A DNA stretch of 64,000 nucleotides from Halopseudomonas salegens (GTDB lineage Bacteria > Pseudomonadota > Gammaproteobacteria > Pseudomonadales > Pseudomonadaceae), in assembly GCF_900105655.1 (NCBI RefSeq), contig NZ_LT629787.1, forward strand, positions 868,001 to 932,000, read 5' to 3'. Each line of letters opens with the position of its first letter. Within the stretch, counting starts at the first letter, position 1. The notes beneath the pieces are model-generated. The model was given only the letters and a program-made list of their open reading frames with translations. It was not told the DNA's origin and did no database searches. Of this stretch, positions 37,227 to 45,830 are shown one piece after another. Both the position numbers and the translations under genes were made by a program.

Positions 37227-37325
37227 GGTTACTCCGTTGTTGTTTTGGTACTCATTTTATTGGTGGTGCATGGAGGTATTGCCTATCTCCTCCTTCTAGC
37301 TAATGTGCAGAATTCGCGTTCCAAG

Positions 37326-37500
37326 GTAAACACTGATTAAAGTGACTTGGGTGCGCTAGCCCTGTTGTCGCTGACCGGTTCTGGACACGCCGTAAACCCT
37401 TCCCTGGGGGCTCGTAGATGCCATCCCTGGCATCTAACGGTCCAGAACTGGTCAGCGACAACAGGGCTACGAGAGATTTGTGCAATTAATCAGTGTTTAC
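37326..37500. repeat. Nested inverted-repeat element A (variable-arm palindrome)
   Basis: A 175-bp element with three nested inverted pairs. The outer is GTAAACACTGATTAA (37326-37340) / TTAATCAGTGTTTAC (37486-37500), perfect over 15 bp. The middle is a 29-bp arm starting AGCCCTGTTGTCGCTGACC (37358-37386) with its complement at 37440-37468, one mismatch. The inner hairpin is AGATGCCA / TGGCATCT with loop TCCC. The 53-bp core between the middle arms (37387-37439) matches that of the element at 40790-40899. No transposase nearby. Confidence 0.8.
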
Positions 37501-37582
37501 TAAAAAATGCCAAGAACAATGCACCTCTGCTCGAAGTGGTATTGCCGGCCACCTGACACAGGAACAATTAACCGGTGTTTCA

Positions 37583-39715
37583 CTATTCTATTTCCCGCCG
37601 AAACGGCGGCAACGCATTCAGTATCGCCTTGCCATAGCGTTTGGTCACCAGCCGGCGGTCGAGCAGGGTGATGGTGCCGCTGTCCTGTTCGGTACGCAGC
37701 AGGCGGCCGCAGGCCTGGACCAGGCGCAGGCAGGCGTCGGGGACGGCGATTTCCATAAAGGGGTTGCCGCCATTGCGTTCGATCCATTCAGCCAGTGTCG
37801 CTTCGACCGGGTCATCGGGTACGGCAAAGGGGATTTTGGCGATCACCACGTGTTCGCAATAGTGCCCCGGCAGGTCGACACCCTCGGCAAAGCTGGCCAG
37901 GCCAAAAATAATGCTCTGGTGCCCATCGTCGACGGCTTTGCGGTGCTGGCGGATAAGCTCCTGTTTGGACAGATCGCCTTGTACCAGCAGTTTTTCCCGC
38001 ATGGCCGGGTCGAGTCCGCCAAAGACTTCGAGCATTTGCCGACGTGATGAGAACAGCACCAGCGCTCCTCTGCAGCCAGCCAGAATGTCGGGCAGGTGGC
38101 TGATGATGGCGGCACTGTGACCGGCGTTGTCTTTCGGATCGACGCCAATATCGGGGATGCGCAGCAGGCCTTTTTCCGCATGGCGGAAGGGGCTGGGTGC
38201 CAGGGTGCAGACGGCGCTTTTCGGCAGGCCAGCGCGGTGGCTGAACCGGTCAAAGCGGCCGAGTGCGGTCAGGGTGGCGGAGGTGACCAGGGCGGCAAAG
38301 GCGCTGTGCCAGAGGTATTGGCGCAGGGTGTCGGCGGCGCTGATCGGGCTGACGTGGACGTCGATGTCGTTGGCCTCGGTCAGTGTCAGCCAGCGTGCGG
38401 TCGGCGGTTTGTCTTCGGCATCCTGCAGGCAGAACTGCGTCCACAGGGTCCAGTTGGTGGCAGCCCTCGCTTGCAGTGCGCCAAACAGCGGGTACCACTC
38501 TTCGGCCTGATGTTCGGGGACGCCGACGGCTTCGCCGTCGATGGCTTCTTTCAGCAGGTCGACCAGCCGCTGCAACAGGTCACTCAGGCGGCCAAAGCCG
38601 GCTTTCAGCTCGGTGCCCATGTCGCGTAGATGATCCGGTATCAGGCCATGCTCGAAACGGTGCTGCGGGCGAATATGCCCGGAAAAGTCTTCACTGTTGG
38701 CAAAGTCGGCGACTTCGCCCATGGCCTGTTGCATGAATTGCTGGTGCGGACGCAGGTCTTTGGCCTGGGCGGGTACCTGTTCCAGCAGGCGGCCAAAGTC
38801 ACCGGGTAGCGGGTTTTGCAGCAGCAGTTTGCTCAGGCTTTTGTCCAGTTGGTCGAGCCAGTCGGCGGTGGCCGCGAGGCGCGTATTGTGGGCAAAGTGG
38901 GCGATGGCCTTGTCCGGCAGGTGGTGACCTTCGTCGAAGATATACAGGCAATCACGCGGGTCGGGCAGGATGGCGCCGCCGCCGAGGGCCAGATCGGCCA
39001 GCACCAGGTCGTGGTTGGTGACGATGACGTCGACCTTTTGTACGCCTTCGCGGGCCTTGTAGAACACGCATTGATTGAAATGGCTGCACCGGCGGTTGCT
39101 GCACTGGATATGGTCGGTGGTCAGGCGCGACCAGTCCTGGTCTTCCAGGGCTTCCGGCCAGGAGTCGCGCTCACCATCCCATTTGTTGCTGGCCAGCGCT
39201 TCGACCATGCGGGTATAGAGTTTCAGGCCCGCTTCGTCGACGGCCAGGTTGAAGCCTTCTTCGGCAAAGCCCTGTTGCCGACTGGCCATGGCCTGGTTGT
39301 CTTGCAGCAGATGATCGAGCTTGGCCAGGCAGACGTAGCGTCCACGCCCTTTGGCCAGGGCAAAGCGGAAATCCAGCCCGGCGTTGCGCTGAATGTCCGG
39401 CAGGTCCTTGAGCACGATCTGTTCCTGCAGGGCGACGGTGGCGGTGGCAATCACCAGCGGCTTGCCCAGGTGTTTGGCAATGGGAATGCCGGCCAGGCAG
39501 TAGGCAACGGTCTTGCCGGTACCGGTGCCGGCTTCGACCACGGCTATGGCAGGGTCGCCGTCGCGGCGACCGTCTTCGTCGAGGGTGATGCCACCAAATA
39601 CCTTGGCGACTTCGGCAATCATCACCCGCTGGCCATAGCGTGGCTTGAGTTGCTTGTTCTCGAGGAAGGTGCGATAGGCCGTCTGAATCTGGCTTTTGAG
39701 TTCGTCGTTCAGCAT
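37583..39715 (-). CDS. dinG: ATP-dependent DNA helicase DinG
   Basis: A 710-residue XPD-like superfamily 2 helicase. Walker A EAGTGTGKT lies at 61-69 and the DEGH box at 261-264. Four cysteines of the iron-sulfur domain are in place: C129 (RYVCLAKL), C205, C210 and C216 (CSNRRCSHFNQC). The C-terminal helicase motif GRLLRTEQDSG closes the core. It unwinds DNA-RNA hybrids and G-quadruplexes. It is divergent from the SDR gene that starts at 39852. Confidence 0.95.
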   Translation of the reverse strand: MLNDELKSQIQTAYRTFLENKQLKPRYGQRVMIAEVAKVFGGITLDEDGRRDGDPAIAVVEAGTGTGKTVAYCLAGIPIAKHLGKPLVIATATVALQEQIVLKDLPDIQRNAGLDFRFALAKGRGRYVCLAKLDHLLQDNQAMASRQQGFAEEGFNLAVDEAGLKLYTRMVEALASNKWDGERDSWPEALEDQDWSRLTTDHIQCSNRRCSHFNQCVFYKAREGVQKVDVIVTNHDLVLADLALGGGAILPDPRDCLYIFDEGHHLPDKAIAHFAHNTRLAATADWLDQLDKSLSKLLLQNPLPGDFGRLLEQVPAQAKDLRPHQQFMQQAMGEVADFANSEDFSGHIRPQHRFEHGLIPDHLRDMGTELKAGFGRLSDLLQRLVDLLKEAIDGEAVGVPEHQAEEWYPLFGALQARAATNWTLWTQFCLQDAEDKPPTARWLTLTEANDIDVHVSPISAADTLRQYLWHSAFAALVTSATLTALGRFDRFSHRAGLPKSAVCTLAPSPFRHAEKGLLRIPDIGVDPKDNAGHSAAIISHLPDILAGCRGALVLFSSRRQMLEVFGGLDPAMREKLLVQGDLSKQELIRQHRKAVDDGHQSIIFGLASFAEGVDLPGHYCEHVVIAKIPFAVPDDPVEATLAEWIERNGGNPFMEIAVPDACLRLVQACGRLLRTEQDSGTITLLDRRLVTKRYGKAILNALPPFRREIE

Positions 39716-39851
39716 GCGGGCTCCGGAAGATCAGCGCCGATCATACCATTTGCGTTGTACTCGGGTGCAGCCGGCTGGTTGCAGCCTTGGTACTTTTGGC
39801 GCACTCTTTAACGCAATCAAGGTGTCAAGCAATCAGCAGGCGGAGTCGGCC

Positions 39852-40670
39852 ATGGCGGTCAAGGCATTTCATAACAAGGTGGTGGTGATTACCGGTGGCT
39901 GTGCCGGCATCGGTCGGGCTCTGGCGTTGCGCTTTGCCCAGGGCGGGGCGCGGATTGCGATTCTGGATGTGCAGGATGAGGCGCTGGTCGCCTTCAAGCA
40001 GCAGTTGGCCGACAAGCTGAATGCCGAGGCGCTGGCGATTCACTGTGATGTGGCGGATGACCAGCAGTGCGAGCAGGCGATCTGTCAGGTGGAGGAGCAG
40101 TTTGGTGGCATCGATATCCTGATCAATAATGCCGGCATTACCCATCGCAGCGCCTTTGCCACTACCGAGATGGCCGTCTTCAAGCGCATTATGGATGTGA
40201 ACTATTATGGCGCCTTGCATTGCACTCGTTATGCTCTGTCCAGTCTGATCAAGCGCAAGGGTCAGGTCATCGTACTGAGTTCGCTGTCCGGCTTTGCGCC
40301 CTTGCTCAATCGCAGTGCCTACAATGCGAGCAAGCATGCCTTGCACGGGCTGTTTGATACCTTGCGTATGGAGGTGCGCGAGCAGGGCGTCAATGTGATG
40401 CTGGTTTCACCGGGCTTTACTGCGACCGATATGCGCAGAAATGCGTTGGTCGGCGATGGTTCGGTCAGTCAGCAGTTCATCGGTGCTCCCTTCAAAGTGG
40501 CTTCGCCGACCGATGTTGCCGACGATATTTATCTGGGCGCTTTGAAGCGCAAGCGTTTGCTGGTGTTGTCCAATGTTGATTGGCGGGCACGCTTGCTGGC
40601 GCGATTGTTCCCACGTTTGTTTGAGCGCTGGATGGTGCCGCGGTTGTCGGGGATTAAGATGGTTCGTTAA
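39852..40670 (+). CDS. Short-chain dehydrogenase/reductase (SDR)
   Basis: A 272-residue classical SDR with the cofactor motif GGCAGIG at 15-21, NNAG in the middle and the catalytic Y157-x3-K161 (YNASK). A basic C-terminal tail rich in arginine and hydrophobics (RARLLARLFPRLFERWMV) suggests membrane association, as in several sterol- or lipid-active SDRs. The substrate is unknown. The ATG at 39852 is used; the open frame upstream to 39696 overlaps the divergent dinG start. Confidence 0.88.
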   Translation: MAVKAFHNKVVVITGGCAGIGRALALRFAQGGARIAILDVQDEALVAFKQQLADKLNAEALAIHCDVADDQQCEQAICQVEEQFGGIDILINNAGITHRSAFATTEMAVFKRIMDVNYYGALHCTRYALSSLIKRKGQVIVLSSLSGFAPLLNRSAYNASKHALHGLFDTLRMEVREQGVNVMLVSPGFTATDMRRNALVGDGSVSQQFIGAPFKVASPTDVADDIYLGALKRKRLLVLSNVDWRARLLARLFPRLFERWMVPRLSGIKMVR

Positions 40671-40732
40671 GGCTTCTTGGATTGCTTTGTTGCATGTGCG
40701 CTGGGCGTTACCTTGGTGCTGCCGGCCGGGAC

Positions 40733-40780
40733 ACGCTGTGAATACGTCCCTGTAAGCTCGACGGCAGCATTCCTGCTGCC
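40733..40780. repeat. Solo core of the nested-repeat family (copy C)
   Basis: ACGCTGTGAATACGTCCCTG followed by TAAGCTCG and the hairpin GGCAGCA-TTCC-TGCTGCC matches the core of the two armed elements (37387-37439, 40819-40870), but no inverted 29-bp arms flank it. It ends ten bases before element B. Confidence 0.65.
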
Positions 40781-40789
40781 TTGGTGTTT

Positions 40790-40899
40790 GGCGCAATTAC
40801 CAGCCGCCTGGTGCAGACACGCTGCGAGCCATCCCTGGGGCTCGTCGATGCACGTCCCTGTGCATCGACGGTCTGCACCAGGCGGCTGGTAACCGCGCC
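40790..40899. repeat. Nested inverted-repeat element B (variable-arm palindrome)
   Basis: A 110-bp element with 29-bp arms: GGCGCAATTACCAGCCGCC... (40790-40818) and its complement at 40871-40899, two mismatches. The 52-bp core (40819-40870) reads ACGCTGCGAGCCATCCCTGG, then GGCTCG and an inner hairpin TCGATGCAC / GTGCATCGA with loop GTCCCT-like. The core matches element A while the arms are unrelated in sequence but equal in length. It lies between convergent genes. Confidence 0.8.
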
Positions 40900-40927
40900 A
40901 GCATAGTTTTGTGCTGCCCGTCTGAGT

Positions 40928-42169
40928 TTAATTTGCTAAATCAATTTTCTTCAAAATTTCCTTGGCTGCATGCCGCCCACTGGCAAAGCAGGCGGTCAGG
41001 AGGTAGCCACCCGTCGGCGCTTCCCAGTCGAGCATTTCCCCTACGCAATACACCCTCGGCAGGGCTGTCAGTTCCAGGTGTTCGGTCAGGGCATTGCGGC
41101 AGACGCCGCCGGCGGAGCTGATGGCTTCGTCGAGGGGGCGGGTGGCGCTGAAGCGCAGGTGCAGGTGTTTGATGGCCTGAACCAGTGTTGCCGGGTCGCG
41201 CAGTTGCTCGGGTGGGGTGACTTCGTGTAGCAGAGCAATCTTCACAGGGTCGAGGCCGGCTTTGCTGCGCAGGCGTTTGCTCAGCGAATCGCCTTTGCGG
41301 GCGTTGCTCAGGGCGGTAAGCAACTGGGCTGCGGTGCGGTCGGGGGCCAGGTCCAGTTGCAGGTCGGCGTGGCCCTCGCTTTCCAGTTGTTGGCGCAACG
41401 GGGCGGAGAGGGCGTAGATCAGGCTGCCTTCCAGGCCGTCGTGGGTGAGCACGCATTCGCCGCGGCGTTCAAGCCATGTATCGCCATCCTTTACCCGGGC
41501 GATCAGGGGCTTGAGGGGGTGGCCGGCGAAACGGCTGGACAAGTGCTCGCTCCAGCTAGCCACAAAGCCGCAGTTACTCGGGCGCAGCGGGCTGATGTTG
41601 ACGCCTTTCTCTGCGAGCAAGGATCGCCAGGCACCATCCGAGCCCAGTCTGGCCCAGCTGCCGCCGCCCAGGGCGAGGATAGTGGCGGACGCGGTGACGC
41701 GGATCGGGCCTTGTGGGCTGTCGAATAGCAGTTGCTCCCCCTCCCAGCCTTGCCAGCGGTGGCGGGTATGCAGGGTGACGCCGCGTTCGCGCAGGCGGCG
41801 CAGCCAGGCGCGCAGCAGGGGGGCGGCTTTCATGTCGCGAGGGAATACGCGGCCGGAACTGCCGACGAAGGTGTCGATGCCGAGGTCGTGAATCCAGTTG
41901 CGTAGTTCGTTGGCGGCAAAGTCCTGCATCCATTCGGCGGCCCAGTCGCTGGCCTCGCAGTAGCGCTGGATAAAGTGTGCGGAATCTTCGGCATGGGTGA
42001 TATTCATGCCACCGATACCGGCAAGGAGAAATTTGCGTCCGACTGAGGGCATGGCATCGTAGACCGCGACTGCAGTGCCTGCGGCGCTCAGGGTATCAGC
42101 CGCCATCAGGCCGGCGGGGCCGCCGCCGATGATCACTACGGGAGCTGGGCTGGACATACGTGCAGGCAC
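40928..42169 (-). CDS. HI0933-like / BaiN-type flavoprotein (TIGR03862-like)
   Basis: A 413-residue FAD protein. The dinucleotide motif GGGPAG lies at 15-20, followed by VGRKFLLAGIGGMNITHAE, a signature of the HI0933-like family (normally GRKLLISGGGRCNVTN), here in the TIGR03862-like variant. The C-terminal FAD motif is GEMLDWEAPTGGYLLTACFASG. Its substrate is unknown. The start may be the ATG at 42169 or the one at 42157. Confidence 0.88.
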   Translation of the reverse strand: MPARMSSPAPVVIIGGGPAGLMAADTLSAAGTAVAVYDAMPSVGRKFLLAGIGGMNITHAEDSAHFIQRYCEASDWAAEWMQDFAANELRNWIHDLGIDTFVGSSGRVFPRDMKAAPLLRAWLRRLRERGVTLHTRHRWQGWEGEQLLFDSPQGPIRVTASATILALGGGSWARLGSDGAWRSLLAEKGVNISPLRPSNCGFVASWSEHLSSRFAGHPLKPLIARVKDGDTWLERRGECVLTHDGLEGSLIYALSAPLRQQLESEGHADLQLDLAPDRTAAQLLTALSNARKGDSLSKRLRSKAGLDPVKIALLHEVTPPEQLRDPATLVQAIKHLHLRFSATRPLDEAISSAGGVCRNALTEHLELTALPRVYCVGEMLDWEAPTGGYLLTACFASGRHAAKEILKKIDLAN

Positions 42170-42193
42170 CTTGGACGAGGAAATCGGCGCAGT

Positions 42194-43114
42194 CTACCCC
42201 ATTCCCCGGGCTTGCCATACTGCATGGGCGGCTTGGTGCAGCAGGGCGTGACGGCGTGCGAGGGCCGCGCGGTCATCGGAATACCCCCCGCCAATGACGG
42301 CGCAAACCGGAATGTCGCGACCCAGGCAATGCTCAAGTACGGCGCGGTCACGCTGGGCAATCCCGTTATCGGTCATGGCCAGCAGGCCGAGGGCGTCGTC
42401 CTGATGCACGTCGACGCCGGCGTCGTAGAGCACCAGGTCAGGTTGATAGAGGGGCAGCAGGTAGCCGAGCAGGTCGTCGACGGTTTGCAGGTAACCTGCA
42501 TCATCCAGTTGGCGTGGCAGGTCGATATCCCAGTCGCTGGCGGCCTTGCGCGCGGGAAAGTTGTCTGCACAGTGCAGGGATACGGTAATGATGTCGCGGT
42601 CATCAGCCAGAATGCGGGCGGTGCCATCGCCCTGGTGCACGTCGCAGTCAAAGATCAGGATGCGCTGTGCCTGACCGGCAGCCAGCAGATAGCGGCTGGT
42701 GATGGCGAGGTCATTGAAGATGCAGAAGCCAGAGGCAAAGTCATGATGGGCGTGGTGGGTGCCGCCAGCGAGGTGGCAGGCCAGGCCATGCCGCAGGGCA
42801 AGTCCAGCGGTCAGCAGGGTGCCGCCAACGGCGCGGGTGGTGCGTCGGGTCAGAGGCTCGCTCCAGGGCAGGCCCATGCGTCGTTGTTCTTTCGAGCTCA
42901 GCTGATTGTCCAGAAAGCGATCAACGTAATCGGGGGCATGCGCCAGGACCAGCAGCTCACGGCTGCAGTTTTCCGGGCTGTGCAGGTTGCCAGCGTGCAA
43001 GATACCGGTATCACGCAAGACGTCGTGCAGTCGCGCGAACTTGTCCATCGGAAAACGATGCCGGTGCGGGAGCGAAAAACTGTAATCGGCATGATAAACC
43101 AGTGGAATATCCAT
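42194..43114 (-). CDS. Histone deacetylase family hydrolase (AcuC/acetylpolyamine amidohydrolase-like)
   Basis: A 306-residue zinc-dependent deacetylase fold. The charge-relay histidine pair appears in GGTHHAHHDFASGFCIFND, and the zinc ligands in DCDVHQGDGTA and DAGVDVHQDD. The last glycine-rich GGGYSDD matches the active-site tyrosine loop. Bacterial members act on acetylpolyamines, acetoin-linked acyl-proteins or unknown acyl-lysines. The ATG at 43114 has GAGG eight bases upstream. It is divergent from tesB. Confidence 0.92.
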   Translation of the reverse strand: MDIPLVYHADYSFSLPHRHRFPMDKFARLHDVLRDTGILHAGNLHSPENCSRELLVLAHAPDYVDRFLDNQLSSKEQRRMGLPWSEPLTRRTTRAVGGTLLTAGLALRHGLACHLAGGTHHAHHDFASGFCIFNDLAITSRYLLAAGQAQRILIFDCDVHQGDGTARILADDRDIITVSLHCADNFPARKAASDWDIDLPRQLDDAGYLQTVDDLLGYLLPLYQPDLVLYDAGVDVHQDDALGLLAMTDNGIAQRDRAVLEHCLGRDIPVCAVIGGGYSDDRAALARRHALLHQAAHAVWQARGMG

Positions 43115-43194
43115 TATGGCCCTCGTCATTGCTGGTCTGTGGAGTATGGGTGGCAGTCAGCTGGGTGAACAAGTGTGCGACAACCCGCAAAGGT

Positions 43195-43213
43195 AGATAG
43201 AATGTATCTATCT
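43195..43213. promoter_or_regulatory. Palindrome in the divergent HDAC-tesB promoter region
   Basis: AGATAGA (43195-43201), five bases, TCTATCT (43207-43213): a perfect 7-bp inverted repeat with a short AT-rich centre in the 164-bp divergent gap. It has operator-like size and place. No matching regulator is encoded next to it. Confidence 0.4.
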
Positions 43214-43278
43214 GCGACAATTCGACGCCTTTAGCATCTGTATGTCGATTGTCTTGTTTTACCTGAGGATTACCCCTG

Positions 43279-44142
43279 ATGACGCAATTGCTGGATGATC
43301 TGGTCAGCCTGTTGGCGCTGGAAAAGATTGAAGAGAACCTGTTCCGTGGCGGTAGTCAGGATCTGGGCTTCAAGCAGCTGTTTGGTGGCCAGGTTCTGGG
43401 TCAGGCGCTGTCGGCGGCCAGCCAGACAGTTGGAGATGAGCGCCACGTACATTCACTGCATGGTTATTTTTTGCGTGCCGGTGATGCCACCTTGCCGATT
43501 GTTTACCAGGTTGACCCCTTGCGCGATGGCGGCAGTTTTACCACCCGCCGGGTGCAGGCGATTCAGAAAGGCAAGCCCATTTTTACCTTGATTTGTTCTT
43601 TCCAGGGTGATGAAGAGGGTTATTCCCATCAAGCTAGAATGCCTGATGTTCAGGGTCCGGAAGATCTGCTTAATGAGACTGATCTGAGCCGCAAGTATCA
43701 GCATCTGATTCATGAATCGGTGCGCGAGAAAGTGCTGCTGGACAAGCCGATCGAGATTCGTCCGGTCGAGATGTTCAATCCGTTCAATCCGCAGCCTGGT
43801 GAGCCGGTACGCCACATGTGGTTCAAGGCCGATGGCAACTTGCCGGATGACCCGCAGGTGCATCGCTATATGCTGGCTTACGCCTCGGATTTTCATTTGC
43901 TCGGCACCGCCATGCTGCCCCATGCGATTTCGTCCTGGACCAAGGACATGCAGGTCGCCAGCCTGGATCACTCGGTCTGGTATCACCGTCCGCTGCGGAT
44001 GGATGACTGGTTGCTGTATGCCATGGACAGCCCTTCGGCTTGCGGTTCGCGCGGTCTGTCTCGCGGGCAGATTTTCAATCGCGCTGGCGAGCTGGTGGCT
44101 TCGGTGACCCAGGAATCGCTGATGCGCAAGCGGTCCAGCTGA
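43279..44142 (+). CDS. tesB: Acyl-CoA thioesterase II
   Basis: A 287-residue double-hotdog thioesterase that cleaves medium- and long-chain acyl-CoA. N-terminal marks are FRGGSQDLGFKQLFGGQVLGQAL; C-terminal marks are ASLDHSVWYHRPLRMDDW (catalytic aspartate) and SRGQIFNRAGELVASVTQE (catalytic glutamine). The length is typical for TesB. One base separates it from the downstream HAD gene, so they are co-transcribed. Confidence 0.95.
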   Translation: MTQLLDDLVSLLALEKIEENLFRGGSQDLGFKQLFGGQVLGQALSAASQTVGDERHVHSLHGYFLRAGDATLPIVYQVDPLRDGGSFTTRRVQAIQKGKPIFTLICSFQGDEEGYSHQARMPDVQGPEDLLNETDLSRKYQHLIHESVREKVLLDKPIEIRPVEMFNPFNPQPGEPVRHMWFKADGNLPDDPQVHRYMLAYASDFHLLGTAMLPHAISSWTKDMQVASLDHSVWYHRPLRMDDWLLYAMDSPSACGSRGLSRGQIFNRAGELVASVTQESLMRKRSS

Positions 44143-44143
44143 T

Positions 44144-44728
44144 ATGCATGGTTTGCAGGCCTGGATCTTCGATCTGGATGGCACACTGACCCTGGCACAG
44201 CATGATTTTCCGGCTATCCGGCGGCAACTGGGTATTCCGGCCGAAGCCGATATCCTGGCTTACCTGAAGAGCTGCGCCCCGGCAGAACGTCTGCGCTTGC
44301 AGTCTGAACTGGATGCAATCGAGCGTGAGTTGGCGCAGCAGGTTTCTCCGGCTCCGGGTGCTGCCGAGTTGATTCGCCACTTGCACGCCGAAGGTCATAA
44401 ACTGGGTATTCTGACGCGCAATCTGCAACAGGTAGCGCGTGATAGCCTGGCGGTGATCGGAGTCCTTGACTGTTTTGCCGCTGAGGACATTCTGGGCCGT
44501 GATCAAGCCGAACCCAAGCCTGGCCCCGGCGGCATTCTGGACTTGCTGTCGCGCTGGCAGCAGTCGCCACGCGACGCGGTAATGCTGGGTGATTTTCGTT
44601 TTGACCTGGAAGCCGGTCGTGCGGCTGGTTGCCATACCTGTCTGATTCATCCGGAAAACAGCTGGCCGGCACTGGCCGATTGGCATATGCCTGACTGTGG
44701 CAGTCTGCTGCGTTTTCTGCAGCAGTGA
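44144..44728 (+). CDS. HAD family hydrolase (phosphoglycolate-phosphatase-like)
   Basis: A 194-residue haloacid-dehalogenase-type phosphatase. Motif I is D10-L-D12 (FDLDGTLT), motif II is ILTRN, motif III lysine is in AEPKPGP, and motif IV is MLGDFRFDLEAG. The small cap (about residues 16-80) suggests a beta-phosphoglucomutase or phosphoglycolate phosphatase type. The substrate is unknown. It follows tesB by one base. Confidence 0.9.
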   Translation: MHGLQAWIFDLDGTLTLAQHDFPAIRRQLGIPAEADILAYLKSCAPAERLRLQSELDAIERELAQQVSPAPGAAELIRHLHAEGHKLGILTRNLQQVARDSLAVIGVLDCFAAEDILGRDQAEPKPGPGGILDLLSRWQQSPRDAVMLGDFRFDLEAGRAAGCHTCLIHPENSWPALADWHMPDCGSLLRFLQQ

Positions 44729-44817
44729 AGCCGTGGTCGGCGACGGGAAAACAGGCATAGGTCATAACAAGGCACTATGCTATCAAGTAAGCTCTGGCCG
44801 TCGGATAGTTCCCTGTC

Positions 44818-45813
44818 ATGTTCAAGCGTTTGCTGGCTTTATTTACCCGTAATGACTCGCCTGCGTCTGCCATGCCACGGGCCGGGTCAAGCACGCAGCC
44901 GCCACTGTCCATTGATGAGGATGAGCGGATTCAGGAAGCCTTTCTCGGACTGGTGCTGGGCGTGCACTCGCCGCAGGATATTGCGCTCAATCACTTTGAA
45001 CACAAATCGCTGAAGCGTTTGCGCAGTCTTGCCGACAGTGGACTTGGCGATGTTCAGTTGGTGCCACGCATGCCGAGTGTTCTGCCCCGCTTGATGAGTT
45101 ACTTCAGAGATCCAGAGACCACCAGCAAGGAACTGGCGGATTTGATCGGTCGGGATCTGGTGTCGGTAACCGAAGTCATGCGTCTGGCGAATAGCCCGTA
45201 TTACCGCCGAAGCAGTGCTGCTCGCAGCCTGGAGCAGGCAGTGGTGGTTCTGGGGCAGCGAGGCTTGAGGCAATTGGCGGCCAATCTGTTGATCAAACCC
45301 TTGTTTACCGGCCACAAGGGGCATTTCAGCAACCTGGCAGGCCCTTTGCTGTGGACTCAATCCGAGAAAACCGCCGTGCTCTATGCGGCGATGGCTCATG
45401 ACGCAGGGAGTGACGAGTTTGTCGCTTATCTGGCCGGCCTGGTAGCCAATCTCGGACTCCTGGTGGGCTGTCGGGTACTTGATCAGGCGTTCGATGGTCA
45501 GCAAACGCCATCGAGTCGTGAATTCCGACAGTGTTGGCAGTCGGCAAGCCGGGATCTGGCCGTTGGTGTTGCCCGTGTCTGGGAGCTTCCGGATGGGGTG
45601 GGGGACGTGTTGCAGGGGTTGCAGGTTGAAACCGGCTTGCCGGATACGTGCGCCAGTCAGCAGCTGTATGCGGCTGAGCGACTCAGTGAGCTGCACTGCC
45701 TGCATCAGCACGGCCGACGAGAGCTGCCCGCGCCCGGTGAATTTACTGCCAGCAGCTTGCTACAGACCTATTATCCGTTGATGCTGAGTGAAATGCGCCG
45801 TTTTACCGGTTGA
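44818..45813 (+). CDS. HDOD domain protein
   Basis: A 331-residue protein. An N-terminal basic segment is followed by an HDOD domain (about 75-280), with LVPRMPSVLPRLMSYFRDPETTSKELADLIGRD and MRLANSPYYRRSSAARSLEQAVVVLGQRGLRQL. HDOD proteins relay signals in motility, biofilm and DNA-damage control and lack the HD metal pair. The partner is unknown. It stands between the tesB-HAD pair and the convergent nadC. Confidence 0.88.
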   Translation: MFKRLLALFTRNDSPASAMPRAGSSTQPPLSIDEDERIQEAFLGLVLGVHSPQDIALNHFEHKSLKRLRSLADSGLGDVQLVPRMPSVLPRLMSYFRDPETTSKELADLIGRDLVSVTEVMRLANSPYYRRSSAARSLEQAVVVLGQRGLRQLAANLLIKPLFTGHKGHFSNLAGPLLWTQSEKTAVLYAAMAHDAGSDEFVAYLAGLVANLGLLVGCRVLDQAFDGQQTPSSREFRQCWQSASRDLAVGVARVWELPDGVGDVLQGLQVETGLPDTCASQQLYAAERLSELHCLHQHGRRELPAPGEFTASSLLQTYYPLMLSEMRRFTG

Positions 45814-45830
45814 GGCGCACTCAGGTCTGT

